Source: CBDDBU01 sp965226045
GTDB taxonomy: Bacteria; Pseudomonadota; Alphaproteobacteria; VGEJ01
DNA length: 64,000 nucleotides
Direction: 5' to 3'
Assembly: GCA_965226045.1 (NCBI GenBank)
Contig: CBDDBU010000027.1
Location: forward strand, 124,001-188,000
The notes beneath the pieces are model-generated. The model was not told the origin of the DNA, ran no database searches, and was given only the letters and a program-made list of their open reading frames with translations. The position numbers and the translations under genes are program-made. The first letter of the stretch is position 1; the number at the start of each line of letters is the position of its first letter. Positions 26,299 through 35,172 of the stretch are shown here, piece after piece.

Positions 26299-27027
26299 TT
26301 AGGACCGATTCTTGAAGCGCCAGGAGTCGTTTCCGGTCTCGATGATCTCGCAGTGGTGCGTCAGACGATCGAGGAGCGCGGTGGTCATCTTGGCGTCGCC
26401 GAAGACGGACGGCCATTCGCCGAAGGTCAGGTTGGTGGTGACGATGATCGAGGTGCGCTCGTAGAGCCGGCTGACGAGGTGGAACAGCAGCTGGCCTCCG
26501 GTTTGGGCGAAGGGCAGGTAGCCGAGCTCGTCGAGGATGACGAGGTCGCGCCGGGCCAGCTGATCGGCGAGCCGGCCCTGGCGGCCGGCGCGGGCTTCGG
26601 CCTCGAGCCGGTTGACCAGGTCGACGACGTTGAAGAAGCGGCCCCGGGCGCCATCGCGGATGCAGGCCCGCGCGATGGCGACGGCGAGATGGCTCTTGCC
26701 GGTGCCGGTGCCGCCGATCAGCACGGCGTTGCGCTGGTTGGCCAGGAAGCCGCCGACCGCCAACTCGCGGACCAGCGGCTCGTTGACCGGGGTGTCGGTG
26801 AAGTCGAAGTCGGCCAGCTCCTTGGCCAGCGGCAGCTTGGCGCCACTCATCTGGTACTTGATGGATCGCGCCTGCTTGTCGGCGATCTCGGCCTTCAACA
26901 GCTCGCCGATGATTCGCTGCATCGGATGCTGGCGCTTGAGGCCGTCGGCGAGCACCTCGTCGAACGCGTCGCGCATGCCGGCGAGCTTGAGTGCGGCCAT
27001 CATCTCCAGGACCTCATGGCGCTCCAT
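26299..27027 (-). CDS. istB: IS21 helper ATPase IstB (copy 1)
   Basis: IstB is the AAA+ ATPase that assembles on target DNA and activates the IstA transposase. The 242-residue product has Walker A GGTGTGKS, Walker B LVILDELGYLPF and the NLTFGEWPSVFGD block typical of the family. It overlaps the end of istA by 14 bases, the usual translational coupling. Confidence 0.92.
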   Translation of the reverse strand: MERHEVLEMMAALKLAGMRDAFDEVLADGLKRQHPMQRIIGELLKAEIADKQARSIKYQMSGAKLPLAKELADFDFTDTPVNEPLVRELAVGGFLANQRNAVLIGGTGTGKSHLAVAIARACIRDGARGRFFNVVDLVNRLEAEARAGRQGRLADQLARRDLVILDELGYLPFAQTGGQLLFHLVSRLYERTSIIVTTNLTFGEWPSVFGDAKMTTALLDRLTHHCEIIETGNDSWRFKNRS

Positions 27028-28525
27028 GGCCGACCCCCCTCAAGCGGTCGTAGCGGGTGCAATCGGCCACCGGCTCAAAGCGAAGACGCAGGTTCGCGGG
27101 CGTCGGGATCGGCGCCGTCTCGGACGGCTGGCGCCGACGATTGAGGATGTTGAGCACGACGTCGGCGCTGCACACGCCGCCAGCGAGCGCCTCGGCACAG
27201 GCGGCCTCCACCGCCGCCAGCCCATCCGCCAGCACGGCGGTGAGGATCTCGACCATCTGCCTGTCGCCGTCGTCGTGGCCGGCGAGCCGGACGCGCACGC
27301 GACCCAGGGCGCCGGGCAGCGCCCAGTCCTTGAACGGCGCGCCGTTACGAAGCGCACCGGGCTTCCTCGCCAGCACGGGCACCTAGTGCCACGGGTCATA
27401 GACGGTCTGGTCGCGGCCGAAGCGCCGGGCATGCTCGGCGACGATCTCGCCGTCCTGGCGGATGACGATGCGATCGGCGTAGGCATGGACCTCGACCGGA
27501 CGGCCGACGGCGCGCGCCGCCACGCTGTACTTGTTGCTGTCGAAGCGCACCAGGCAGGTCTTCGACACCGACGCCGGGACCGCGTGGAAGCCGTCGAACG
27601 GCCCGCGATAGCCGACCAGGGACGGACGCTCGTCCTCGAACACCTGCCAGACAGTCCTGTCCTTGAACACCGGGTGGGGATGACGCCGGGCGTAGGCGAC
27701 GCACTGGTCCAAGAGCCAGGCGTTGAGCTCGTCGTAGGTCTTGAAGCGCAGCCGCGGGGTGAAGAACCGACCGCGGATGATCCCGACCTGGTTCTCGACC
27801 TGCCCCTTCTCCCATCCCGCTCCCGGCGTGCATGCTGTCGGTTCGACCAGGTAGTGGCCACACATCTGCACGAAGCGCCGGTTGAACGCGCGCTCCTTGC
27901 CGATGAGGACGGTCTGCACCGCCGTCTTCATGTTGTCGTAGATGCCTCGCCGGCAGGCACCCTGGAACAGCCGGAATGCCCGGTCGTGGGCGTCGAACAC
28001 CATCTCCTGGCTCTCGCGCGGATAAGCGCGGACGAAGAACATTCGGCTGTGGCACAGCCGGACGTGCGCGACCTTGACCTTGGTCGTCACCCCCGCCAGC
28101 ACCACGTACTCGTGGCTCCAGTCGAACTGATAGGCCTCGCCCGGCGAGAACACCAACGGCACATAGGTCTGCGCCGTCGATGCCGAACGGCGCCACCGCC
28201 ACGCCTTGGCGTAGCGCCGCACCGCGTCGTAGCCGCCGCCATAGCCCAGACCCTCGAGGGCTTCGGAGATCCGTAGCAGCGTCAGCCGCTCCCGCTTCGA
28301 CTTGGTCTCGTTGGCCTCCAGCATCCGCTCCAGCTCGGCCGTCCACGGCCCCAGCTTCGGCATCGGCTGGACCCGCCGGTCGTAGGTGAACGCCGTCGCC
28401 TGCGAACGGATCACCTTGCGCACCGTGTTGCGCGAGACCTTCACGTCCCGCACGATCTCCTTGATCGGCTTCCCCTTGACGAAATACTCCCGCCGGATCC
28501 GCGCTATCGTCTCCACGACCAACAT
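27014..28525 (-). pseudogene. istA: IS21 transposase IstA with in-frame amber codon (copy 1)
   Basis: IstA is the DDE transposase of IS21. The frame runs 380 codons from an HTH (EIVRDVKVSRNTVRKVI) through the catalytic core (FDWSHEYVVL, GIYDNMKTAV, WEKGQVENQVG) to YDPWH, where a TAG (27383-27385) interrupts. The same frame then continues for 122 codons (VPVLARKPGALRNGAPFKDW to the overlap with istB), which in relatives is the contiguous IstA C-terminus; a Tyr codon is expected at the TAG. The same amber occurs in all three copies here, so the truncated form, read-through, or a separate C-terminal peptide from the next GTG may work. Confidence 0.85.
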
Positions 28526-28640
28526 CCCCCACCACCTCGTCCGCCCAAAAACGAGGTGACTTGGACTAGCCAGGCTCAGGGGGGCAAATTTGGACGCCGA
28601 TCACCCCTCAACAGGGGTCAACTTTGCACGCCGTTCCACA

Positions 28641-29008
28641 ATCGTTGGCCGCGATGAAGCGGAAAGCGACAGAATCATAGGTCGCGCGCTCCAACTTGCG
28701 GCTCGAAAACACCCCCGTGGCGTAGCCGTAGACCAGAAGCCCCAGCAGCATGCTCGGGTGATAGGACGCCGAGCCCGAGCCGCGATAGGCCTTCACGAAC
28801 GCCGAGAGGTCCAACTGCTCGATCACCTCGACCACGAAGCGCGCCAGATGCCGCTCGGGAAGCCATTCCTCCACCGACGGCGGCAGCAGAAACCCCGTCT
28901 CCCGGTCGACCGGTCGGAAATTGCTCATGACGGCCTCCATCACGCGCGGGCAAATCAACTGATACCATCGAATCCTATTTCGACTCCCGGCTCAAGTCCG
29001 ACAGGCTG
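28641..29008 (-). mobile_element. IS1182-family fragment (copy C), truncated by IS21
   Basis: The first ~105 codons of the transposase (from MSNFRPVDRETGF at the ATG 28926-28928, with upstream codons) and the proximal terminal repeat remain; the rest is replaced by IS21 at 28640. CTAG follows at 29009-29012. No matching left half is present nearby. Confidence 0.9.
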
Positions 29009-29012
29009 CTAG

Positions 29013-29397
29013 TCGGGGGCGGCGTTCGCGCGGCCCGCCAAAAGCGGTTGCGGCGGGACGCCCAACGGTCGTAATAATGATTTTGCACGCTAGTCTAGGC
29101 AGGGTTGGTGTGTTGTTGACGTTGTGTCATCATGTGTCGACGTAAACGACTGCAACAAGACGATAAATTCAGCCGTCCCGGAGGGACGTGGCGATGGTTG
29201 GACGAATTGCTGTGGGTACCCGTGCTGGTTGTCGTGTCGGCCAGTGGAGCCGAGGGCGCCAATACATGTTGGCGCGCACTTCCTCGCGCGCGATGAATGA
29301 CCTTCGACTTAGGCGCCCCTGGACGCGCGTTAGCGCGCGCCGCCCAGGGGAACGCGAACTTGCCTAGGGTGCGAAATCGAACGAAGGATCAGGTCCC
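29013..29397 (+). promoter_or_regulatory. leuA upstream region with stem-loops
   Basis: This 385-base region holds two clear structures. CGTCCC-GGA-GGGACG (29174-29188) is a 6-bp hairpin that hides a Shine-Dalgarno-like GGAGGG before a 57-codon ORF. A larger nested stem, CCCCTGG (29316-29322) with CCAGGGG (29344-29350) enclosing CGCGCG-TTAG-CGCGCG, lies about 50 bases before leuA. The latter could act as an attenuator, but no T run follows. A TTGACG at 29117-29122 is a possible -35 without a good -10. Confidence 0.4.
29194..29367 (+). CDS. possible leader ORF upstream of leuA
   Basis: A 57-codon ORF starts at ATG 29194, nine bases after GGAGGGA, and ends 30 bases before leuA. Its product (MVGRIAVGTRAGCRVGQW..., Arg-rich) resembles nothing I know. 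An overlapping frame from 29132 (55 codons) contains the branched-chain-rich run LDELLWVPVLVVV, which would suit a Leu/Val attenuator better but has no ribosome site. Either could be a leader peptide; both could be chance. Confidence 0.3.
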   Translation: MVGRIAVGTRAGCRVGQWSRGRQYMLARTSSRAMNDLRLRRPWTRVSARRPGERELA

Positions 29398-30945
29398 ATG
29401 AGCGACACCGCCGATCGAGTACGTATTTTTGACACCACCATGCGCGACGGCGAGCAATCGCCAGGCGCGTCGATGAATCTCGAGGAGAAACTGCGCATCG
29501 CGGAAATTATCGAGCTGATGGGGGTCGATATTATCGAAGCGGGCTTTCCGATCGCGTCCAACGGCGATTTCGAAGCGGTCCGCGAGATCTCCAAGATCGT
29601 TAAGAACTCGACGGTATGCGGTCTCGCCCGCGCCGGTCGCAAGGACATCGACCGCGCGGCCGAGGCGTTGCGTCCGGCCCGCCAGAAACGCATTCATACC
29701 TTCATCGCCACCAGCCCTCTGCACATGAAATACAAGCTGCAGATGGAGCCCGAGGACGTGCACCAAGCTGTGATCGATAGCGTGAGCTACGCTCGCAACC
29801 TATGTGATGACGTGGAGTGGTCACCCGAGGACGGTACGCGCACCGAGCACGACTTTCTCTGCCGCACCGTGGAGAGCGCGATCGACGCCGGCGCGACGAC
29901 CATCAACATCCCAGATACCGTGGGCTACTCGACGCCTGAAGAGTTCGGCGCGCTGATTGCCATGCTGTTCGCGCGAGTTCCCAACCTCGACAAGGCGATC
30001 GTCTCGACCCACTGCCACAATGACCTTGGGCTGGCGGTGGCGAACTCGCTGGCGGGCGTCGCCAACGGCGCTCGTCAGATCGAATGTGCGATCAATGGCC
30101 TGGGCGAGCGGGCGGGAAACGCGGCGCTCGAAGAGGTGGTGATGGCCCTGCATACGCGTTCGGACATCATGCCCTATTCAATCGGCGTCAAGACGGAGTA
30201 CATCACCAAGGCCTCGCACCTGGTGTCGACGGTGACTGGCTTCACGGTCCAGAACAACAAGGCGATCGTCGGCGCCAACGCGTTCGCGCACGAGGCCGGA
30301 ATCCATCAGGACGGCATGCTCAAGCATTCCGGCACATACGAGATCATGACTCCCGAATCGGTGGGTCTGGTCCGCTCAAAGCTCGTTCTCGGCAAGCATT
30401 CCGGCCGGCACGCGTTTCGCGAAAAGCTGCGGGAGCTTGGCTACGACCTAGGCGACAACGCCTTACAGGACGCCTTTACCCGCTTCAAGGATATTGCTGA
30501 TCGCAAGAAAGAAATGTTCGACGACGACATCGTGGCGTTGGTGGATGACGAGATCCTACGGACCAACGATCGCGTCAAACTGATCTCGATGCAGGTCGTG
30601 TGCGGCACGCGCGCCCACCCGACCGCCGATCTGGAGCTTGAGATCGACGGTGAGATGAAGGGCACGTCGGCAGTGGGGGACGGGCCGGTCGATGCCACGT
30701 TCAACGCGATCAAAGCGCTGTTCCCGCACCGGGCGGTGCTCCAACTCTACCAGGTAAGCGCCGTCACCCGGGGAACCGATGCACAGGCCGAAGTGACCGT
30801 GCGGCTTGAGGAGAGCGGCAAGTCGGTCAATGGTCAAGGCGCGGATACCGATACGCTTGTCGCGTCAGCGCGAGCTTATGTGAACGCGCTGAACAAGCTG
30901 CTGGTGAAGAGGGATAAATCCGCGCCGGAGGCTCTCTCGGCCTAG
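29398..30945 (+). CDS. leuA: 2-isopropylmalate synthase
   Basis: LeuA condenses acetyl-CoA with 2-oxoisovalerate, the first committed step of leucine synthesis. The TIM-barrel catalytic domain shows FDTTMRDGEQSPGASMN near the N-terminus, STHCHNDLGLAVANSLAG with the metal-binding His pair and GLGERAGNAALEE. The C-terminal ~130 residues form the leucine-binding regulatory domain. The product has 515 residues, normal for the long form. The TAG stop lies within the CTAG target of IS1182 copy D, so the gene is intact. mreB follows beyond the element. Confidence 0.95.
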   Translation: MSDTADRVRIFDTTMRDGEQSPGASMNLEEKLRIAEIIELMGVDIIEAGFPIASNGDFEAVREISKIVKNSTVCGLARAGRKDIDRAAEALRPARQKRIHTFIATSPLHMKYKLQMEPEDVHQAVIDSVSYARNLCDDVEWSPEDGTRTEHDFLCRTVESAIDAGATTINIPDTVGYSTPEEFGALIAMLFARVPNLDKAIVSTHCHNDLGLAVANSLAGVANGARQIECAINGLGERAGNAALEEVVMALHTRSDIMPYSIGVKTEYITKASHLVSTVTGFTVQNNKAIVGANAFAHEAGIHQDGMLKHSGTYEIMTPESVGLVRSKLVLGKHSGRHAFREKLRELGYDLGDNALQDAFTRFKDIADRKKEMFDDDIVALVDDEILRTNDRVKLISMQVVCGTRAHPTADLELEIDGEMKGTSAVGDGPVDATFNAIKALFPHRAVLQLYQVSAVTRGTDAQAEVTVRLEESGKSVNGQGADTDTLVASARAYVNALNKLLVKRDKSAPEALSA

Positions 30946-32623
30946 CAGCCTGTCGGACTTGAGCCGGGAGTCGAAATAGGATTCGATGGTATCAGTTGAT
31001 TTGCCCGCGCGTGATGGAGGCCGTCATGAGCAATTTCCGACCGGTCGACCGGGAGACGGGGTTTCTGCTGCCGCCGTCGGTGGAGGAATGGCTTCCCGAG
31101 CGGCATCTGGCGCGCTTCGTGGTCGAGGTGATCGAGCAGTTGGACCTCTCGGCGTTCGTGAAGGCCTATCGCGGCTCGGGCTCGGCGTCCTATCACCCGA
31201 GCATGCTGCTGGGGCTTCTGGTCTACGGCTACGCCACGGGGGTGTTTTCGAGCCGCAAGTTGGAGCGCGCGACCTATGATTCTGTCGCTTTCCGCTTCAT
31301 CGCGGCCAACGATCATCCCGACCACGATACCATCGCCGCGTTCCGGCGGCGTTTTCTCGACCGGATCGAAGGGCTGTTCGTCGAGGTGCTGCTGCTGGCC
31401 CGGGAAGCCGGGGTGCTGAAGCTCGGCACGGTGGCGCTGGACGGCACCAAGGTGCACGCCAACGCGAGCCGGCACAGCGCGCTGTCGTGGAAACACGCCT
31501 GCGAGCTCGAAGCCCGGTTGAAGGCCGAGGTGGCGGAGTTGATGGCGTTGGCGGAGGCGGCCGATGGGGCGGATGTGCCCGACGGGATGTCGGTGCCCGA
31601 GGAACTGGCCCGGCGCGAGGATCGTCTGGCCCGCATCGCCGAGGCTAAGGCGGTGATCGAGGCGCGGGCGCGCGAACGCCTTGAGCGGGAACGGGCCGAG
31701 TACGAGGCGAAGCTCGAGGCGCGCGCGGAGAAGGCCGAGAAGACGGGCCGCAAGCCGGGCGGCCGTCCACCCGAGCCGCCGGTGGCCGGGCCCGGGCCGA
31801 AGGACCAGGTCAATCTGACCGACGCGGACTCGCGCATCATGCCGGTGGCCGGCGGCGGCTTCGAACAGGCCTACAACGCCCAAGCCCTGGTGGCGGCCGA
31901 CAGCCTGCTGGTGGTCACCAACGACGTGGTCCAGGCCCCCAACGACAAGCGGCAAATCGAGCCGGCGCTGGAAGCGCTCGCCCGCCTTCCCGAGGCGCTG
32001 GGCGCGCCCGAGACCCTGCTGGCGGACAGCGGCTACTTCAGCGAGGCCAACGTGAACGCCTGCGCCGAGGCCGAGATCGCGCCGTTGATCACGCCCGGCC
32101 GGGAACGCCATCATCTCTCCTGGAAGGACCGCTTCGCCGGCGCGCCGCCGCCCCCGGAGAACCCGACGCCGCTGGAAGCGATGACACATCGACTGGCGAC
32201 GCCCGAGGGCCGGCAACTCTACGCCCTGCGCAAGCAAACGCCGGAACCGGTGTTCGGCATCATCAAATCGGCCATGGGCTTCCGCCAGTTCTCGCTACGC
32301 GGCCTGGACAAGGTCACGGGCGAATGGAACCTGGTGACCCTGGCCTGGAACATAAAGAGAATGTTCACCTTGCAATACGCTTGAGCAGGCGGCCGGACTC
32401 CGTACCTCGCGAAAAGGAATAAGAGTATGCTCGCCTTGCGGCACGCGCGAGCAAGCGAACGTACTTCGTGCCCTCACGAGAGGGCATAAGAGTATACTCA
32501 CCCTGCGGTACGCGCGGCCAAGCGACCGCACTCCGTGTCCTCACGAAAGGCGCTCGATCCCATGACCTCTCCACATCGCGATCCGTCCACACCCATTCTC
32601 GCGGACCTCAGTCCGACAGGCTG
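30946..32623 (+). mobile_element. IS1182-family element, copy D (complete, inverted)
   Basis: The 1678-bp copy lies in plus orientation, opposite to copies A, B, C and E. CTAG at 30942-30945 and 32624-32627 flanks it. The left CTAG includes the leuA stop codon. The triple 67-bp repeat lies at about 32345-32545 on the opposite strand. Confidence 0.93.
30996..32384 (+). CDS. IS1182-family transposase (copy D)
   Basis: The 462-residue protein is intact and identical in sequence to that of copy A (see 3129-4517). Confidence 0.92.
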   Translation: MICPRVMEAVMSNFRPVDRETGFLLPPSVEEWLPERHLARFVVEVIEQLDLSAFVKAYRGSGSASYHPSMLLGLLVYGYATGVFSSRKLERATYDSVAFRFIAANDHPDHDTIAAFRRRFLDRIEGLFVEVLLLAREAGVLKLGTVALDGTKVHANASRHSALSWKHACELEARLKAEVAELMALAEAADGADVPDGMSVPEELARREDRLARIAEAKAVIEARARERLERERAEYEAKLEARAEKAEKTGRKPGGRPPEPPVAGPGPKDQVNLTDADSRIMPVAGGGFEQAYNAQALVAADSLLVVTNDVVQAPNDKRQIEPALEALARLPEALGAPETLLADSGYFSEANVNACAEAEIAPLITPGRERHHLSWKDRFAGAPPPPENPTPLEAMTHRLATPEGRQLYALRKQTPEPVFGIIKSAMGFRQFSLRGLDKVTGEWNLVTLAWNIKRMFTLQYA

Positions 32624-32701
32624 CTAGGGGGGCGGAACGCGAATGAGCGAAGTTGGAAGGCTTGTACGTATGCGGTTGATTAGAGAGGCCGGGCACCGCT
32701 G

Positions 32702-33742
32702 ATGTTCGCGAAAATGCTTGGAATGCTGTCGCCGGACATGGCCATCGACCTCGGGACGGCGAACACGCTGGTCTATGTAAAAGGCCGTGGGGTCGTTCTC
32801 AACGAGCCCTCGGTCGTGGCCATCGTCAACTACCGCGGTAAGAAGCAAGTTCTGGCGGTGGGCGACGAAGCCAAGTTGATGCTGGGCCGGACGCCGGGAA
32901 ATATCGAAGCCATCAGGCCGTTGCGCGACGGCGTGATCGCTGACTTCGAGATCGCCGAGGAGATGATCAAGCACTTTATCCGCAAAGTGCGTACTCGGCA
33001 CAGCTTCGCCAGCCCGCAGGTGATTATCTGCGTGCCGTCGGGCTCTACGGCGGTCGAGCGCCGGGCCATCCAGGAATCGGCTGAGAGCGCCGGCGCGCGC
33101 CGGGTCTACCTGATTGAGGAACCGATGGCCGCGGCGATCGGGGCGGGTCTGCCGGTGACCGAGCCGACCGGCTCAATGGTGGTCGATATAGGCGGCGGCA
33201 CGACCGAGGTGGCGGTTCTCTCGCTGGGAGGGATCGTTTATTCGCGCTCCGTCAGAGTTGGCGGTGACAAGATGGACGAGGCGATCATCGCCTACATCCG
33301 GCGCAACCATAATCTGCTAATCGGCGAGGGCAGCGCTGAGCGCATCAAGAAGCATATAGGCACCGCTTGCCCACCAGAGGATGGGGTCGGCGCGCACATG
33401 GAGATCAAGGGGCGCGATCTGATGCACGGAGTTCCCAAGGAGTTGGTGATCAATCAGAACCAGATTGCCGAGAGCCTTGCCGAGCCGGTCGGCGCGATCA
33501 TCGAGGCGGTCAAGGTAGCGCTTGAGAACACCGCCCCGGAGTTGGCGGCCGACATCGTCGACAAGGGGATCGTGCTGACCGGCGGCGGCGCGTTGCTCGG
33601 TAACATGGACTATGTCCTTCGTTTCGCGACGGGGCTGCCCGTGTCAATCGCCGATGAACCGCTATCTTGCGTGGCGCTGGGGTCGGGACGCGCGCTCGAT
33701 GAACTGCGGACGCTGCGCCACCTCTTGCATCAAGAGTTCTGA
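32702..33742 (+). CDS. mreB: rod-shape actin homologue MreB
   Basis: MreB polymerises beneath the membrane and positions the elongasome. The 346-residue product has the actin-fold phosphate motifs DLGTANTLVYVKGRGVV near the N-terminus and MVVDIGGGTTEVAVLSLGG mid-protein, plus VLTGGGALLGNMD near the C-terminus. It heads an mreB-mreC-mreD-mrdA-rodA cluster. Its promoter must lie in the 74 bases after IS1182 copy D or be supplied by the element. Confidence 0.96.
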   Translation: MFAKMLGMLSPDMAIDLGTANTLVYVKGRGVVLNEPSVVAIVNYRGKKQVLAVGDEAKLMLGRTPGNIEAIRPLRDGVIADFEIAEEMIKHFIRKVRTRHSFASPQVIICVPSGSTAVERRAIQESAESAGARRVYLIEEPMAAAIGAGLPVTEPTGSMVVDIGGGTTEVAVLSLGGIVYSRSVRVGGDKMDEAIIAYIRRNHNLLIGEGSAERIKKHIGTACPPEDGVGAHMEIKGRDLMHGVPKELVINQNQIAESLAEPVGAIIEAVKVALENTAPELAADIVDKGIVLTGGGALLGNMDYVLRFATGLPVSIADEPLSCVALGSGRALDELRTLRHLLHQEF

Positions 33743-33790
33743 TTTGTGGCGCCGTAGCCCGTCTGTCGGGCGCGGTGAGGAGGCCCTGGG

Positions 33791-34666
33791 ATGAACGCTA
33801 CCGGCAGTCGCTTGCAGCGCTTGGCGGTACCGGTCAGGGTTGTCGTCCAACGTTTCGCGTTCGTGACTTTGATCGGCGCGGCGTTCGCGATAATGATCCT
33901 CGGCAAAGCCGATACCATACTCGTTGAGCGCTTTCGCCTCGCCATCACCGACGCGGCGGCCCCTGTCCTTGAGGTGATCTCCCATCCGGTGTCGGGGCTA
34001 AATGCGGGTGTCCAAGAGATTAACCAGTTGTGGTACTTGCGCGGCGAGAACGTGCGACTGCGCGAGGAGGTGGCGCGGCTCTCCAACTGGCAGGGGGTCG
34101 CGCGGCGACTGGAGAGCGAAAACGCCATCTATCGCGCGCTTTTGAGGTCGCGCAGCGAGCCCCAGGTATCGTTCGCCTCGGCTCGTGTGATTGGCGATTC
34201 AGGTGGCCCGTTCGTCCGCACCTTGCTGGTTAACGCGGGCAGCCGCGATGGCGTCGCCGATGGTCAAGGCGTCGTCGCCGAAGCAGGGCTCGTTGGCCGC
34301 ATCTCGGCGGCTGGCCATAGGTCGAGTCGTATCCTTCTGGTCACCGATCTTAACTCGCGCATTCCTGTCGTGATCGGGGGGAGCCGCCATCGGGCGCTGC
34401 TGGCCGGTGACAACTCGAACTTCCCACGCCTCACGTTCCTGGCCGGTGGTGCGCGGGTCTCGCCGGGGGATCGGGTGGTGACTTCTGGTCACGGCGGTCT
34501 GTTACCGACCGGTGTTCCGATCGGCACCGTGGCTACGGTGGACGATGCCACGATCACCGTGCAGCCGTTCGTCGACTGGGACCGCCTCGAGTATGTTCGG
34601 ATCCTCCGCTTCGATCTGCCGCGCCTGTCGGGGGCACGGGAAGCTGGGGAGCGCCATGGGCGCTGA
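33791..34666 (+). CDS. mreC: rod-shape protein MreC
   Basis: MreC is a bitopic periplasmic scaffold that activates PBP2. It has an N-terminal transmembrane helix (FAFVTLIGAAFAIMILGKAD), a coiled coil (about residues 70-115, with VRLREEVARLSNWQGVARRLESEN) and the beta-rich domain with VIGDSGGPFVRTLLVNAGSRDGV. At 291 residues it has normal length. It overlaps mreD by 11 bases. Confidence 0.94.
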   Translation: MNATGSRLQRLAVPVRVVVQRFAFVTLIGAAFAIMILGKADTILVERFRLAITDAAAPVLEVISHPVSGLNAGVQEINQLWYLRGENVRLREEVARLSNWQGVARRLESENAIYRALLRSRSEPQVSFASARVIGDSGGPFVRTLLVNAGSRDGVADGQGVVAEAGLVGRISAAGHRSSRILLVTDLNSRIPVVIGGSRHRALLAGDNSNFPRLTFLAGGARVSPGDRVVTSGHGGLLPTGVPIGTVATVDDATITVQPFVDWDRLEYVRILRFDLPRLSGAREAGERHGR

Positions 34667-35171
34667 GTGGACGACCCGGCTGCGGCGGATGTCGTGGTGG
34701 GTGACACCGCCCGCCTTGACACTAGCGCTGGTGCTGCTCGGCTTGGTCCCGATGGGCCTGCCCTATGTTGATCCCGTGACGCCGGCCTTCGCGGTGATAG
34801 CCGTCTACTATTGGAGCATCTACCGGCCCGAGCACCTGCCGGCGGGGGTCGTCTTCGTCCTCGGGCTGGTGCAAGACGCTCTCGGCGGCACGCCGCTTGG
34901 CATGAGTTCGCTGGTGCTGCTGGCGGTCTTTGGTCTGGGTGTTTCACAGCGACGGGTCTTCATCGGGAAAAGCGTGCTGGTCGAGTGGTCGGGCTTTCTG
35001 CTGGTCGGCAGTGCCGCCGTCGCGGCGAGTTGGGTCCTCGCCAACTTGTTCTATGAAACCATCATCGACCCGCGGCCGGCGATCACTCAGGCAGTTATCA
35101 CCATCGCCGCCTATCCGTGCGTGGCGTGGCTGTTTGTGCGAGCCCAGCGTGGCCTGATGAAGCCGGCCTGA
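34656..35171 (+). CDS. mreD: rod-shape protein MreD
   Basis: MreD is a small polytopic membrane partner of MreC. The 171-residue product has about five hydrophobic helices and the family motif GLVQDALGGTPLGMSSL. The start at ATG 34656 follows GGGGAGCGCC and overlaps the mreC end; upstream in-frame codons are a shadow of mreC. Confidence 0.92.
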   Translation: MGAEWTTRLRRMSWWVTPPALTLALVLLGLVPMGLPYVDPVTPAFAVIAVYYWSIYRPEHLPAGVVFVLGLVQDALGGTPLGMSSLVLLAVFGLGVSQRRVFIGKSVLVEWSGFLLVGSAAVAASWVLANLFYETIIDPRPAITQAVITIAAYPCVAWLFVRAQRGLMKPA

Positions 35172-35172
35172 C

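Larger units (their letters stand above)
26096..28640 (-). mobile_element. IS21-family element, copy 1
   Basis: The 2545-bp element starts TGTCAATCGGCG and ends CGCCGTTCCACA. Each end holds repeated motifs of the type CGGCGT(T/G)xAAxxTTGACCCC (two at the left; a diverged pair at the right), as in IS21 multi-repeat termini. It carries istA and istB in reverse orientation. The flanks (CCCAGGC left, ATCGTTG right) do not match, and the right end lies inside an IS1182 transposase gene, so a deletion has followed insertion. Confidence 0.9.

Noticed and set aside
26612..28276. 554-codon ORF opposite istA/istB (also at 44770)
   Set aside because: Shadow of istA; the frame survives because of codon bias in the GC-rich opposite strand.
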